From positions 434,001 to 498,000 of the forward strand of contig NZ_JAFLNF010000001.1 in NCBI RefSeq assembly GCF_017313085.1: 64,000 nt of DNA, read 5' to 3'. Shown piece by piece: positions 43,351 to 53,098 of the stretch. This stretch comes from Roseibium limicola. GTDB taxonomy: Bacteria > Pseudomonadota > Alphaproteobacteria > Rhizobiales > Stappiaceae. The stretch's first letter is position 1; each line of letters starts with the position of its first letter. The position numbers and the translations under genes were made by a program. The notes under the pieces are model-generated. The model saw only the letters and a list, made by a program, of their open reading frames with translations, did not search any database and had not been told where the DNA came from.

Positions 43351-44145
43351 CTACATCATGTGTTCGACATTTGGCGCGGCAACGAACCGCCATTTGCGCA
43401 AGGGCCCGGCCATCACATTGAGATAGTACATCTCAAACCCGTGAGGCGCGCCGCAGGGGTGATGTCCACGTGGCACGCAGACCACGTCATGGTCGTGCAC
43501 CGTCATCGTTTCATTCAGCTGGAGATCATCGGTGTAGACGCGCTGAATGCCGAAACCATTGGCCGGGTTCAGTCGGTGATAATAGGTCTCTTCCAGATAG
43601 GTGATCCGGGGGAAATCATCCTCATCGTGGCGGTGGCTCGGATAAGACGACCAATTCCCTGCCGGCGTAAAAACTTCTGTCACCAGAAGTGCGTCGCAAT
43701 AGTCTTCATTCTCCATCGCGATGTTGTTGATGAAACGGGTGTTGCTCCCCTCGCCGCGCTGGGTCAGGGAAATGCCATCCGGTCCGATCCGCCGGGCTTC
43801 GTGTCCGGATTTTCCAGGTGCCTTGCAGACCGCCAACGTACAATCCGTTGTGGCGCTGGCAGTCCACTCCTGATCATTCGGCACATACAGACAATGCGGC
43901 GGTGTCTTTTCAAACACGTTCATCCGCTCACCCAATTCCCCCCACTGCTGTCCAGCGGCATCGAACGTCGCCTTGCCCTCAACCATCACCAGGATCACTT
44001 CATTGGTGCCGGTCACATCGGAAACGCTCTCGCCTGCCCTCAGTCTGTGAAGGTCAAAACCGACATAGCGCCATCCAGCACTTTCAGGTGTGATCTGATG
44101 CACTTTTCCATGGGTGCCAAAGGGACGTTTCAAGAGATCGGGCAT
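43351..44145 (-). CDS. iolB: IolB, 5-deoxy-glucuronate isomerase
   Basis: IolB converts 5-deoxy-D-glucuronate to 2-deoxy-5-keto-D-gluconate in myo-inositol breakdown. The 264-residue length is normal. The cupin motifs are present: YPSHRHDEDDFP and EETYYHRLNPANGFGIQRVY, with the metal-binding His and Glu, and HDVVCVPRGHHPCGAPHGFEMYYLNVMAGP. GAGGAA precedes ATG 44145. It follows iolE by 11 bp. Confidence 0.96.
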   Translation of the reverse strand: MPDLLKRPFGTHGKVHQITPESAGWRYVGFDLHRLRAGESVSDVTGTNEVILVMVEGKATFDAAGQQWGELGERMNVFEKTPPHCLYVPNDQEWTASATTDCTLAVCKAPGKSGHEARRIGPDGISLTQRGEGSNTRFINNIAMENEDYCDALLVTEVFTPAGNWSSYPSHRHDEDDFPRITYLEETYYHRLNPANGFGIQRVYTDDLQLNETMTVHDHDVVCVPRGHHPCGAPHGFEMYYLNVMAGPLRKWRFVAAPNVEHMM

Positions 44146-44156
44146 GAGAAATTTCC

Positions 44157-45053
44157 TCAGTTCAAACCGGTTTCACGGGCGATGCGTTTCAAAGTGTGCA
44201 GTCCAAGCGTCTGGTATAAAAGCGGGTTGCGCGCGTCCGGGTCCTGTTCCGCCTCGATAACGATCCAGCCTTCGTAGCCATTGTCAGCCAGGATCTTCAG
44301 CAGAGGCGAGAAGTCCACCGTTCCTTCCTGATCTCCTGGAACCGTGAACACACCGGCGCGCACGCCGTCCATGAAGGACAGCCCCTCCCGCTCGACACGC
44401 GTACGGATCTCATTTCGGACGTTCTTGGCGTGGAAATGCCGAACCCGATCAATATGCTTTGCCAGAACGGTGGCCGGTTCGCCACCAGCGAAATAACAAT
44501 GGCCTGCATCGAAAAGCAGCTTGGTCGCCGGGCCGGTTGCTGCCATGAAGGCGTCAATATCCTCAGAGCTCTGAACCACAGTGCCCATGTGATGGTGATA
44601 CACCAGATCAATACCTTGATCGGCGCAAAACTGGGCGACCTCCTCGACCTTTTTGCCAAAGGCCTTCATGCCCTCGGCAGCCAGCGTTGGTCGCGTCGAC
44701 AATGGCTTTGCCAATCCCTGGACCGAGTTGGACGTCTCGCAGACGATACAGACCTTGCAACCGTTGTGCTTCAACTTGTCGAGATGCGGTTGAATCGCCC
44801 GCTTTTCATCTTCAACGAAATGCGCCAGCAGATTCAGCGAATGCCAGCCCGAGATGAACTTCAAGCCATGGCTCGCCAGCAGTTGCTTCAGCGCTTCCGG
44901 GTCATCCTGCGGCCAGCGGTGGCCGTTCTCGATGCCGTCAAAACCGATCAGGCGGCCGGCTTCATCTAGAATACGCTCTGTCGGAATATCAACGCCAAGC
45001 GACTGGTCATCGTCATTCGCCCAGGCAATGGGGTTCGTGCCGAATTGAATCAT
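44157..45053 (-). CDS. iolE: IolE, myo-inosose-2 dehydratase
   Basis: IolE dehydrates 2-keto-myo-inositol (scyllo-inosose) to the trihydroxycyclohexane-dione. The 298-residue TIM-barrel protein opens with the typical FGTNPIAWANDDDQSLG. It carries LIGFDGIENGHRWP, DLVYHHHMGTVVQ, LLFDAGHCYFAGG and RVRHFHAKNVR, with Glu/Asp/His metal ligands. It follows iolD by 25 bp in the operon. Confidence 0.96.
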   Translation of the reverse strand: MIQFGTNPIAWANDDDQSLGVDIPTERILDEAGRLIGFDGIENGHRWPQDDPEALKQLLASHGLKFISGWHSLNLLAHFVEDEKRAIQPHLDKLKHNGCKVCIVCETSNSVQGLAKPLSTRPTLAAEGMKAFGKKVEEVAQFCADQGIDLVYHHHMGTVVQSSEDIDAFMAATGPATKLLFDAGHCYFAGGEPATVLAKHIDRVRHFHAKNVRNEIRTRVEREGLSFMDGVRAGVFTVPGDQEGTVDFSPLLKILADNGYEGWIVIEAEQDPDARNPLLYQTLGLHTLKRIARETGLN

Positions 45054-45078
45054 TGTTTTTCTCTCCGAATGCGAAGGC

Positions 45079-46920
45079 TCAGTTCACCAATTGCTGGCGC
45101 TGCTTGTTGTCGAGATAGGCTGCATAAGCAGCCTTGAGCTTGCTGGTTTCACCGACCTCTGGCACCGCAACATCCCACCAGTGCCCGGCCGTGCCAAAGC
45201 CCGGACCTTCACTCGGGTCTGTCTCGATGACGATCACCGTGGGGATATCCCGGCCTTTAGCCAGCCTGATCTGAGTTTCCAGATCCGCGATGCTTTCGGC
45301 CTTGACCGCCTGCGCACCCATCGACGCCGCATGCGCGACATAGTCTATTTGCGGCTGTTGCTCGACGTTGCAATCCTTGTAGAGGTTGTTGAATTCCTCA
45401 CCGCCGCATCCCTGCTGCAACCGGTTGATGCACCCATATCCACGGTTGTCCGTCAGCACCACCGTGAAAGGCACCTTGCGCATCACAGCCGTCGCCAGTT
45501 CCGAGTTGGCCATCATGTAGGAGCCATCACCGACGAAACAGATCACCTCACGGTCCGGCAACGCCAGTTTGACCCCCATGGCCCCGGCAATTTCATAGCC
45601 CATGCAGCTGAAGCCGTATTCCATGTGGTAGCCACCTTGCGACGGCTGCCACAAAAGCTTCAGCGCACCGGGCATGGTGCCGGCCGCACACATCGCGATG
45701 GCATCTTCGCCAGTCGCGCGTTGAACGGCACCGATCACCTCGCAATCCATCGGGCGTTCGCCCTCCGACACCTTGCGATCCCGGCAATGCTCGGTGACCG
45801 CTGCAAGCCAGTCCGCCCGTACCTGCGCATCGAAACCAGCCGCTTGATGATCGCCCAAGGCTGACGAAATCGCTTCCAGCGTGACCTTGGCATCGCCCAT
45901 CACCGGCACGGCGCCGTGCTTCATGGCGTCGTAGGCAGCAACATTGATCGACACCAGCCTGCGGGTCGGATGTTTGAACAGGGCCCATGAGCCGGTGGTG
46001 AAATCCTGAAACCGTGTGCCAACACCAATGATCAGATCGGCCGCTTCCGCGACTGCATTCGCCGCCGCAGATCCATCAACACCGGCAGCCCCGAAATTCA
46101 TCGGATGTGCTTGGGCCAGTGCCGACTTGCCCGCCTGGGTTTCGATCACCGGAATACCATGCTTGGAAGCAAAGGCCGCAAGCACCTCTTCAGCCTGAGA
46201 ATAGATCACGCCACCACCGGCGACGATCACGGGTGATTTGGCCGCCTTCAACAGGCCGACAACCGCCTCCAGCTCCCGCGCATCGGCATGTGGGCGTCGG
46301 ATGAACCAGGTTCTCGGCTCGAAAAACGCCACCGGATAATCGAAAGCCTCGGTCTGGACATCCTGGCAGAAGGACAGCGTTACGGGTCCGCAAGTCGCCG
46401 GGTCGGTCATGGTCGCTAGTGCGCGCGGAAGACAGGTCAGCAAGTGCTCAGGCCGAGTGATCCGGTCAAAGTATCGCGATACTGGCCGGAAACAGTCGTT
46501 GGCAGAAACCGTGCCGTCCTCGACATGCTCCACCTGCTGCAGCACCGGGTCCGGACGTCGGTTGGCAAAGATATCCCCGGGAATAAGAAGAATTGGAAGC
46601 CGGTTCACATGCGCCAGAGCGGCGGCCGTAATCATGTTGGTTGCACCAGGACCGATGGAGGAGGTGATCGCCATGGCGCGGGTGCGTTTCTTGGCCTTGG
46701 CATAGGCAATGGCGGCATGGGCCATAGTCTGCTCATTCTGACCGCGCCAGGTGGGGAAGTCCTGCTGCGCCTTTTCAAGCGCCTCGCCCAGACCCGCCAC
46801 ATTTCCGTGTCCGAAAATACCCCAGATACCGTCGATGAAGCGATCGCCTTCTTCGGTCAATTGCGCTGCAAGCCATTTGACCATGGCTTGAGCCGCTGTC
46901 AGTCGGACCGTTTCGGTCAT
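45079..46920 (-). CDS. iolD: IolD, ThDP-dependent trihydroxycyclohexane-1,2-dione hydrolase
   Basis: IolD opens the ring of the dione made by IolE to give 5-deoxy-glucuronate. The 613-residue protein has the three domains of ThDP enzymes. The N-terminal glutamate region is in FGHGNVAG...LEKAQQDFP, and the ThDP-Mg motif is GDGSYMMANSELATAVMRKVP, ending in the NRGYGCIN region (~465-500). ATG 46920 overlaps the iolC stop by one base (TGATG), and GGGGG lies upstream; GTG 46923 is an alternative. It is clearly the iolD member, not acetolactate synthase, given the neighbours and the SIGPGATNM motif. Confidence 0.96.
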   Translation of the reverse strand: MTETVRLTAAQAMVKWLAAQLTEEGDRFIDGIWGIFGHGNVAGLGEALEKAQQDFPTWRGQNEQTMAHAAIAYAKAKKRTRAMAITSSIGPGATNMITAAALAHVNRLPILLIPGDIFANRRPDPVLQQVEHVEDGTVSANDCFRPVSRYFDRITRPEHLLTCLPRALATMTDPATCGPVTLSFCQDVQTEAFDYPVAFFEPRTWFIRRPHADARELEAVVGLLKAAKSPVIVAGGGVIYSQAEEVLAAFASKHGIPVIETQAGKSALAQAHPMNFGAAGVDGSAAANAVAEAADLIIGVGTRFQDFTTGSWALFKHPTRRLVSINVAAYDAMKHGAVPVMGDAKVTLEAISSALGDHQAAGFDAQVRADWLAAVTEHCRDRKVSEGERPMDCEVIGAVQRATGEDAIAMCAAGTMPGALKLLWQPSQGGYHMEYGFSCMGYEIAGAMGVKLALPDREVICFVGDGSYMMANSELATAVMRKVPFTVVLTDNRGYGCINRLQQGCGGEEFNNLYKDCNVEQQPQIDYVAHAASMGAQAVKAESIADLETQIRLAKGRDIPTVIVIETDPSEGPGFGTAGHWWDVAVPEVGETSKLKAAYAAYLDNKQRQQLVN

Positions 46921-48848
46921 CACAATCCCCCTTGATTACGTGGCCACTCAGCCTTTGCCCGTGCCGTATCCCAAAGCGAGCTTAGCCGTGCAAAGCGCTC
47001 CGCCATCAGGTCGACAGCAGCAGCATCGTTCATCTCGCCCTTGAGCCAGGCCCGCGCCGCATCGCCGAAGATCGTCCGCCCGACCGCAAACCCCTTGACC
47101 AAGGGAAAGCCTGCAGCGACCTCAAACGAGGCTGCCAGTTCGTCTTCCGGCGCATCAAGTCCCAGTACGACGATGCCGCGAGTGTTCGGATCATTTTCCT
47201 CAATGGCGTTGATTGTCTGCTGCCACGCCTCGGCACTGACCGACGGCTCGAGCTTCCACCAGTCCGGATAGACCCCCGCTGCATAAAACTGCCGAATGAG
47301 CTTGGCATTGGTGTGGTTGTCGACATGTCCCACCTTGGAAGGAATGATTTCGAGCAGAAACTCCAGCCTGTTGCGGCGCGCCGCCGTGAACAGCCGGTGA
47401 ACCGTCTGTTCCTGCTGTTGCCGGGTTTCGTCATCGTCCTCCGGGTGACAGAACACCAGAAGCTTCACCACATTCTCACGAGCCCACTCCTTCAGCTGGC
47501 CACAGTCTGGGCCGAGCTCAGGCTCAAGTTCGATCGGCCGCGATCCCGGCAGCTCCGTTGGACGGCCGATCCACAGGCCCGACCCGGAAGCCCGATGCAA
47601 CGCCGCTCGGCCAATGCGGTTGTCGCAGAGAATTCCATAGCCGGAGCGGCCGTCCTGCACACGCAGCGCAGCATCCAGACAGAGTTCCTTGAACCGCCCG
47701 GCTTTTTCCAGGGTATAGCCGTCCATCTGCTCCAGTTGGACCCGGTGGTCGAAGGCAAAGGTACGAACGCTCGACCAATCCCCATGGCGGTTGGTTGCCC
47801 AGTGGATCTGCTCAAGTTCTGTATCATTGCGCAGGTCCTTGCGGACGACACCACGCTTGAAAAAGAATTGGAGCTCCTTCCAGCTGGGGTAAGCGGGCGT
47901 ACAGCCATGTCGCGACACCGCGAAGGCGCCACAGGCGTTGGCGTATTTCAGCGTGACAGGCCAGTCTTCTCCATCCAGCCAGCCTTTCAAAAGACCGGAC
48001 ATGAAGCCATCTCCAGCTCCCAGAACATTGAACACTTCGATCGGGAACCCCGGACCACTAACGCCCTGATCAAGATCGTCCGGGATGGCCCCTTCAAAGG
48101 CCGCAGCCCCCATCGGTCCGCGCTTGCACACCAACGTCGCTTTCGAGACCTGACGCACAGCCCGCAGGGCCGTCAGCGTATCCGTGGATCCGCCAGCGAT
48201 GTGAAACTCTTCTTCGGTCCCGACGATCACATCGAAATAATGCAGCGTCTCTTGCAATTTTGACGTTACTTTTTGAGAGGCGACAAAGCGGCTTTCGCCG
48301 TCACCATGGCCGGCCACGCCCCAAAGGTTTGGACGGTAATCGATATCGAGCGCGGTCTTCAGGCCGCTTTCCCGCGCGATGCGCAGCGCCTTAAGTACGG
48401 CCTTCTCTGTCTTGGGATGGCTGAGGTGTGTGCCAGTCGCCACGACCGAGCGGGCCGACCGGATGAAGTCCGCATCTATGTCGTCTTCGCAGAGCGCCAT
48501 GTCGGCGCAATTTTCCCGGTAGAAAATCAGCGGAAACTTCTCCTCGTCACGGATGCCGAGGATGACCAGCGCCGTCAGCCGCTCCGGGTCGGTCTTCACA
48601 CCGGAGACATTCACCCCGTGGCGTTGCAGCTCCTCCAAAATGAAGCGCCCCATATGCTCGTCGCCGACGCGGCTGATGAGCCCGGACTTGAGGCCAAGCC
48701 GTGCCGTGCCGCAGGCCATGTTCGTCGGAGAGCCGCCGATATACTTGTCAAAGGACCCCATGTCCTCCAGACGGCCACCGACCTGTGAGCCATAAAGGTC
48801 CACTCCGGCGCGCCCAATGGTGATGACGTCGAGTGTTTTACCGGTCAT
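46920..48848 (-). CDS. iolC: IolC, 5-dehydro-2-deoxygluconokinase fused to a DUF2090 domain
   Basis: The N-terminal ~330 residues form a PfkB-type kinase that phosphorylates 2-deoxy-5-keto-gluconate: [31 protein letters not shown] and the anion-hole motif [12 protein letters not shown] (~285-296). The remaining ~300 residues are a DUF2090 domain (TIM-barrel, class I aldolase-like: [32 protein letters not shown]). This fusion is common in Proteobacteria. No separate iolJ aldolase gene is present, so this domain may supply that step. ATG 48848 follows AGGA; TTG 48860 is in frame. It overlaps the Gfo/Idh gene upstream by 11 bp. Confidence 0.95.
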   Translation of the reverse strand: MTGKTLDVITIGRAGVDLYGSQVGGRLEDMGSFDKYIGGSPTNMACGTARLGLKSGLISRVGDEHMGRFILEELQRHGVNVSGVKTDPERLTALVILGIRDEEKFPLIFYRENCADMALCEDDIDADFIRSARSVVATGTHLSHPKTEKAVLKALRIARESGLKTALDIDYRPNLWGVAGHGDGESRFVASQKVTSKLQETLHYFDVIVGTEEEFHIAGGSTDTLTALRAVRQVSKATLVCKRGPMGAAAFEGAIPDDLDQGVSGPGFPIEVFNVLGAGDGFMSGLLKGWLDGEDWPVTLKYANACGAFAVSRHGCTPAYPSWKELQFFFKRGVVRKDLRNDTELEQIHWATNRHGDWSSVRTFAFDHRVQLEQMDGYTLEKAGRFKELCLDAALRVQDGRSGYGILCDNRIGRAALHRASGSGLWIGRPTELPGSRPIELEPELGPDCGQLKEWARENVVKLLVFCHPEDDDETRQQQEQTVHRLFTAARRNRLEFLLEIIPSKVGHVDNHTNAKLIRQFYAAGVYPDWWKLEPSVSAEAWQQTINAIEENDPNTRGIVVLGLDAPEDELAASFEVAAGFPLVKGFAVGRTIFGDAARAWLKGEMNDAAAVDLMAERFARLSSLWDTARAKAEWPRNQGGL

Positions 48849-49965
48849 TGTCCTGTCCAATCGTCACCGGCATCCCATTGGATCCGGCCATTGCGTGAAT
48901 GATCCGCTCGATCTCGTAGCCTTGCGCAAAGTCGGGCCCTACAGCCTTCCCTCCGGCAATGGCTGAGCACAGGTCGCGCGCCTCAATTGTCTTTTGTTCG
49001 TTGAAACCGAAGTTATGCCCCGGAGCGGGACAAAAGGCTGCAAAGTCAGGCTGCTCAGGCCCGGACAGGTGACGTGTAAAGCCCGCCTCCCCTGCCTTGT
49101 GAACCCACAGCTCGTTCATGTTCTCCTGGTCGAACACCAGCGTGCCCTCCGTTCCATGAACCTCCCATTGCAGGCGGCACTTGCGCCCCCGCGCCACCCG
49201 CGACGTCGCGAAAGACCCTTGTGCACCGGAGACAAACCGCAGGAGGGCAAGTGCACTGTCTTCATTCTCAACCGCCTTGACGCCTTGCGGGGAAGGCCGA
49301 TGAGGCACGGCAATCTGCGTCATAGCGGTCAGCTCTTGCACGGGCCCCATCAGGGCCAGCATATGACTCACGAGGTGGCAGCCCAGATCGCCCAAGGCCC
49401 CCAGGCCGCCTGCCTCGTGGGTCATCCGCCAACTCCAGGGGAGGGAAGGGTCAGCGGAATAGTCTTCGTCGTACACTCCACGAAAGGAGAGAAGCTTGCC
49501 GATGTCCCCGTCCCTCACCATCCTGCAGGCGGACTGAAATGCCGGATTGCGCAGATAATTGTAGCCAAGCATTGTCGCCTGCCCCCGGCACTCGGAAGCA
49601 AGGTCAGACATCGCCTTGGCATCTGAAAGCGTCAGAGCCATCGGCTTTTCCAACCAGACGTGCTTGCCGGCCTTCAGAGCGGCTTCTGCCATCTCCCGAT
49701 GCAAACCATTTGGCGTGGTGATCGACACAACATCCACGGCCCGATCTGTGACCGCAGCTTGCCAATCTGAGCTGGCCCGCGAAAATCCAAACTGATTGGC
49801 GTGCGTGCGCGCCGCCTCATCGCTGACATCACACAGCACTTCGAGGCGCGGCCGCGCCCCACCGAAGACAGTGGCGATGTTGTTCCAGGCCATGGCGTGA
49901 CACTTGCCCATAAAGCCAGTGCCGATCAGGGCCACGCCAAGGGAGGATTGGGGCATCTTGTACAT
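48838..49965 (-). CDS. Gfo/Idh/MocA-family dehydrogenase (second inositol-type dehydrogenase)
   Basis: This 375-residue NAD(P)-dependent oxidoreductase has the Rossmann motif [16 protein letters not shown], the catalytic EKP motif ([10 protein letters not shown], ~105-114) and the C-terminal substrate domain with [18 protein letters not shown]. It sits inside the iol operon, between the ABC transporter and iolC, while a true iolG-like gene lies at the operon head. It may therefore oxidise another isomer such as scyllo- or D-chiro-inositol, or an inositol derivative. ATG 49965 or ATG 49956 could be the start, neither with a clear ribosome binding site; further extension upstream would overlap the ATPase gene. 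Confidence 0.88.
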   Translation of the reverse strand: MYKMPQSSLGVALIGTGFMGKCHAMAWNNIATVFGGARPRLEVLCDVSDEAARTHANQFGFSRASSDWQAAVTDRAVDVVSITTPNGLHREMAEAALKAGKHVWLEKPMALTLSDAKAMSDLASECRGQATMLGYNYLRNPAFQSACRMVRDGDIGKLLSFRGVYDEDYSADPSLPWSWRMTHEAGGLGALGDLGCHLVSHMLALMGPVQELTAMTQIAVPHRPSPQGVKAVENEDSALALLRFVSGAQGSFATSRVARGRKCRLQWEVHGTEGTLVFDQENMNELWVHKAGEAGFTRHLSGPEQPDFAAFCPAPGHNFGFNEQKTIEARDLCSAIAGGKAVGPDFAQGYEIERIIHAMAGSNGMPVTIGQDNDR

Positions 49966-50053
49966 GTGCGAACCAGGTTTGCGTTTTGTCAGAGGCCAGG
50001 TCAGACTTTTGAGCTGGAGATGGACCGCCAAGGCACGGCGGGCCTTCTCGATA

Positions 50054-50872
50054 TCAGACCGTTCCGCCGAGGGAACCCCCGAGCTGCGCAAGCTCCTGAC
50101 CACCGGCCATCAGATCTTGCAACTCGGAAGGCGTGATCTCGCCGCGCTTGGCAGTGCCCAGTGTTTTGCCGCGATTGAGAACCGTAAACCGGTCCCCCAC
50201 GGCCAAGGCATGCCGAACGTTGTGAGAAATGAAGACCACACCGATCCCCTGCTTGCGTACGCGGTCGATGGTCGCCAGAACGTTGGAGGTTTGCCGAACT
50301 CCGAGAGCCGACGTCGGTTCATCCAGGATGAGGACCTTGGCGCCGAAGAAAACCGCACGCGCAATGGCAACAGTTTGCCTTTCTCCACCCGACAGTGTGC
50401 CGACTGCCTGATCAGGCCCGCGAAGGTTGATGCCCATCTTCCGCATCTCTTCGATGGTGATCTCATTCGCCCGTTGAGTGTCGAAACGCTTCAGTAAGCC
50501 CCGTCCCCTGGTCGGCTCTCGTCCCATGAAGAAGTTGCGGGTGACACTCATCAGCGGGATCATCGCCAGATCCTGGAACACGGTGGCAATCCCCGCTTCC
50601 ATGGCGTCGCGCGGGCTGTCAAAGGATAAGGGTTTGCCCTCAAAGGTAATCGTACCTTTGGTTGGCTTGTGGACGCCGGACATAGTCTTGATGAACGTCG
50701 ATTTTCCGGCGCCATTATCGCCCAGAAGGCAGTGGCACTCGCCGGGGCGAACATCGAAGCTAACCCCCGCGAGAGCGATGATGTTGCCGAAATGCTTCTC
50801 GATCCCGTTCATCTGAATGATCGGTGCAGTTTTGGGAGCATCCCCGTGGTGGAACGTGCTGTCATTGCTCAT
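50054..50872 (-). CDS. Inositol-type ABC transporter ATPase (single domain)
   Basis: This 272-residue ATPase has Walker [11 protein letters not shown], signature [14 protein letters not shown], Walker [13 protein letters not shown] and switch His [11 protein letters not shown]. It has one ABC domain, unlike RbsA, which has two, so it would work as a homodimer; FrcA-type sugar ATPases are built this way. It starts 2 bp after the permease stop, with GGGGAG upstream. Its place in the iol operon points to inositol import. Confidence 0.92.
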   Translation of the reverse strand: MSNDSTFHHGDAPKTAPIIQMNGIEKHFGNIIALAGVSFDVRPGECHCLLGDNGAGKSTFIKTMSGVHKPTKGTITFEGKPLSFDSPRDAMEAGIATVFQDLAMIPLMSVTRNFFMGREPTRGRGLLKRFDTQRANEITIEEMRKMGINLRGPDQAVGTLSGGERQTVAIARAVFFGAKVLILDEPTSALGVRQTSNVLATIDRVRKQGIGVVFISHNVRHALAVGDRFTVLNRGKTLGTAKRGEITPSELQDLMAGGQELAQLGGSLGGTV

Positions 50873-50873
50873 C

Positions 50874-51980
50874 TCAACGCTCCCCTGTCACGCGCTTGCG
50901 AATAGCGTTGTTGAAGAGAACGGCGATCAACAGCATTCCCCCAAGGAACACCTGGAACCAGTCCTGATCGAAATTCGTGTAGGTCAGGCCGATCACAACC
51001 ATGCCGAAGATGATCGCACCGAAGAAAGCACCGATTGCCGAGCCATAACCGCCAGTCAGAAGACATCCGCCGATGACCGCTGCAATGATCGCTTCGAACT
51101 CTTTCTGAAAACCTCGGCGGGCATCCGTGGAGCCCGCATCCATTACGGTGATGATTGCGACCAGCGCCGCGCAGCAGGCGGTCAGCACGAAGAGCGAGAT
51201 CTTCACCCGAGCAACAGGCACACCGGAGTTTGATGCCGCGTTGGAATCTCCACCAGCCGCGAAGATCCAGTTTCCGGCAGGCGTGCGCAACAAGACATAA
51301 GTGGCCAGCGCTGCGATCACCAGGAACCACAGGATTTCCACCGGAATGCCGGGCACCTTCGGGGATCCATTCTTGAAACTGTCGATGAGGCCGCTGGACG
51401 CAAGGCTGGCAAACAGCCCCTGAAATGCGTCGCCGGAGAAGAACGGCGCAAGCCAGTCCCCCTCGACGGCATCACGAACACCGCGCAACTGCGTGGAGCC
51501 ACCGGTGGCCAACTTCAGGCCAACCAAGGAGAGGCCGCGGAGAATGAACAGAAACGCCAGCGTCACGATGAAAGACGGCAGGCCGGAGCGGATTACGATC
51601 ACCCCGTTGATCGCGCCAACCATCCCGGCAAAAACCAGCGTCATGGGAATGGCAATGATCAGCGGCAGGCCCCAGGTCACACTGCAGACACCGAAAAACA
51701 ACCCAGCAAATGCCACCATGGAGCCAATGGATAGATCGAACTCACCGCCAATCATCAGCATGGCCGCACCAATGGCCAGAATGCCGAGTTGCGCTGCAGG
51801 GGTCATGAAGTTCATCACCCCGGCGAGCGTGAACATTGAGCTGTCGGCGGTCGCCAGAAAGAACAGGGTCACCAAAACCGCACCAGCGATAGCGCCCAAT
51901 TCGGGCCGCTTCATCAGACGTGCAATGAATGGTTCGGGCTTGAGCCGTTCGTCGGCTACGAATTCCGGGGTATCGTTCAC
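50874..51980 (-). CDS. Inositol-type ABC transporter permease (RbsC/FrcC family)
   Basis: This 368-residue membrane protein has about ten hydrophobic helices, with the family motifs [38 protein letters not shown] and [34 protein letters not shown] segments. It forms the channel for the sugar ABC transporter of the iol operon. It is separated from the binding-protein gene by 72 bp that contain a 13-bp hairpin. Confidence 0.93.
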   Translation of the reverse strand: MNDTPEFVADERLKPEPFIARLMKRPELGAIAGAVLVTLFFLATADSSMFTLAGVMNFMTPAAQLGILAIGAAMLMIGGEFDLSIGSMVAFAGLFFGVCSVTWGLPLIIAIPMTLVFAGMVGAINGVIVIRSGLPSFIVTLAFLFILRGLSLVGLKLATGGSTQLRGVRDAVEGDWLAPFFSGDAFQGLFASLASSGLIDSFKNGSPKVPGIPVEILWFLVIAALATYVLLRTPAGNWIFAAGGDSNAASNSGVPVARVKISLFVLTACCAALVAIITVMDAGSTDARRGFQKEFEAIIAAVIGGCLLTGGYGSAIGAFFGAIIFGMVVIGLTYTNFDQDWFQVFLGGMLLIAVLFNNAIRKRVTGER

Positions 51981-51998
51981 GTTTGCCTCCCTTTTTTA

Positions 51999-52030
51999 AT
52001 CGGAGTGGCGCTTGGTTGCGCCACTCCGAT
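51999..52030 (-). promoter_or_regulatory. 13-bp intercistronic hairpin after the inositol binding-protein gene
   Basis: ATCGGAGTGGCGC pairs perfectly with GCGCCACTCCGAT around a 6-nt loop, 22 bp beyond the binding-protein stop. No T-run follows on the minus strand. It probably stabilises the binding-protein message or attenuates downstream transcription. Confidence 0.6.
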
Positions 52031-52052
52031 CATTGTCCCTCAATTCAACCGA

Positions 52053-52973
52053 TCAACGGATGCCCTGAGCGGAAAGCTCGACCACCTGAGCAGCCTTTTC
52101 AGCTGTGATCAGGTTCGGACCGGACGCCACGTTGCCACCCGGCATCAGCCCATACTCGGCATGCAACGCGAGGAAGTTCACAGCGAGATAGCCCTGCAGG
52201 AACTGCTGCTGATCGAGTGCAAAGGCGGCATCGCCATCAACAATCGACTGCAGGAAGCCAGCCGACATGTCGAAAGTTCCGACGTGAATGTCGCGGCCGA
52301 TGGCCTTGACGGCTGCGACAGACGGCTCGCCGGCCGTCGATGCGCCAAGTGCCATAACGGTGTCGATTTCTTCGTCGGCATCGAGTGCTGCACGGACCTT
52401 GGACTCCACTTCTGCCGGGTCATTGGATGTTGGCAGAACGCTGGAACTGCCGCCAAAACCTTCCGCGAAGCCTTCACAGCGCAGATCGAGAGAGACGTTG
52501 CCAACCTCCTGGTTGACGCAGATGCCCTTGGTGCCTCCCATGGAAGCAAGCTTTTCTCCGGCTGCTTTACCGGCATCAAACTCATCCTGTCCGACATGCA
52601 GCAGAGCACCCAGCTGCTTGGAGACATCGGAGCCCGAGTTGATCGAGATGACCGGAATACCCGCTGCAACTGCACGCTCGATTGACGGCCCGAGTGCGTC
52701 AGCATCCGGAATGGAGACGACAAGGCCATCCGGCTCCTGGTTGACGGCAGCATCAATCAGCTGGGACATGGCAACCATGTCGAAAGTCTCGGGCGACCGA
52801 TAATCGACATTGGCACCGGTATGCTCCGCAGCCTTTTCTACGCCGTTCTTGACGACGGACCAGAATGGATCATTCGCCTGCCCATGGGCCACGACGATAA
52901 TGTCCGTGGCCATTGCCGGGGTCGCTACAGCCACCATCGCAGCAGTCGCAATACCTGCTAGAAAGTTCTTCAT
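52053..52973 (-). CDS. Inositol-type ABC transporter periplasmic binding protein
   Basis: This 306-residue protein belongs to the ribose-type binding-protein family (Peripla_BP_4). It has a signal peptide (cut near AMATDI) and motifs NDPFWSVVKNGVEKAAE, GLVVSIPDADALGPSIERAVAAGIPVISINSG and FALDQQQFLQGYLAVNFL. Being in an iol operon, its ligand is most likely myo-inositol. The gene is bracketed by hairpins at 51999-52030 and 53028-53047. Confidence 0.92.
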   Translation of the reverse strand: MKNFLAGIATAAMVAVATPAMATDIIVVAHGQANDPFWSVVKNGVEKAAEHTGANVDYRSPETFDMVAMSQLIDAAVNQEPDGLVVSIPDADALGPSIERAVAAGIPVISINSGSDVSKQLGALLHVGQDEFDAGKAAGEKLASMGGTKGICVNQEVGNVSLDLRCEGFAEGFGGSSSVLPTSNDPAEVESKVRAALDADEEIDTVMALGASTAGEPSVAAVKAIGRDIHVGTFDMSAGFLQSIVDGDAAFALDQQQFLQGYLAVNFLALHAEYGLMPGGNVASGPNLITAEKAAQVVELSAQGIR

Positions 52974-53027
52974 AAATTCCTCCCAAAGTTTTCAGTCATC
53001 AGCACGGCTCAACGCCGCACCGGTTCG

Positions 53028-53047
53028 CCGGCACGCTTGCGTGCCGG
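53028..53047 (-). promoter_or_regulatory. 9-bp intercistronic hairpin between iolG and the binding-protein gene
   Basis: CCGGCACGC and GCGTGCCGG flank a 2-nt centre, 52 nt after the iolG stop on the minus strand. There is no T-run. It may mark a processing site upstream of the binding-protein message. Confidence 0.5.
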
Positions 53048-53098
53048 ACTTGATCCCGCCCCGAAACCTCCTCCGCTTTGGGGTGGGAATTCCAAATC

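Noticed and set aside
47313..48263. 316-codon plus-strand frame opposite iolC
   Set aside because: Antisense shadow; iolC motifs are continuous on the other strand.
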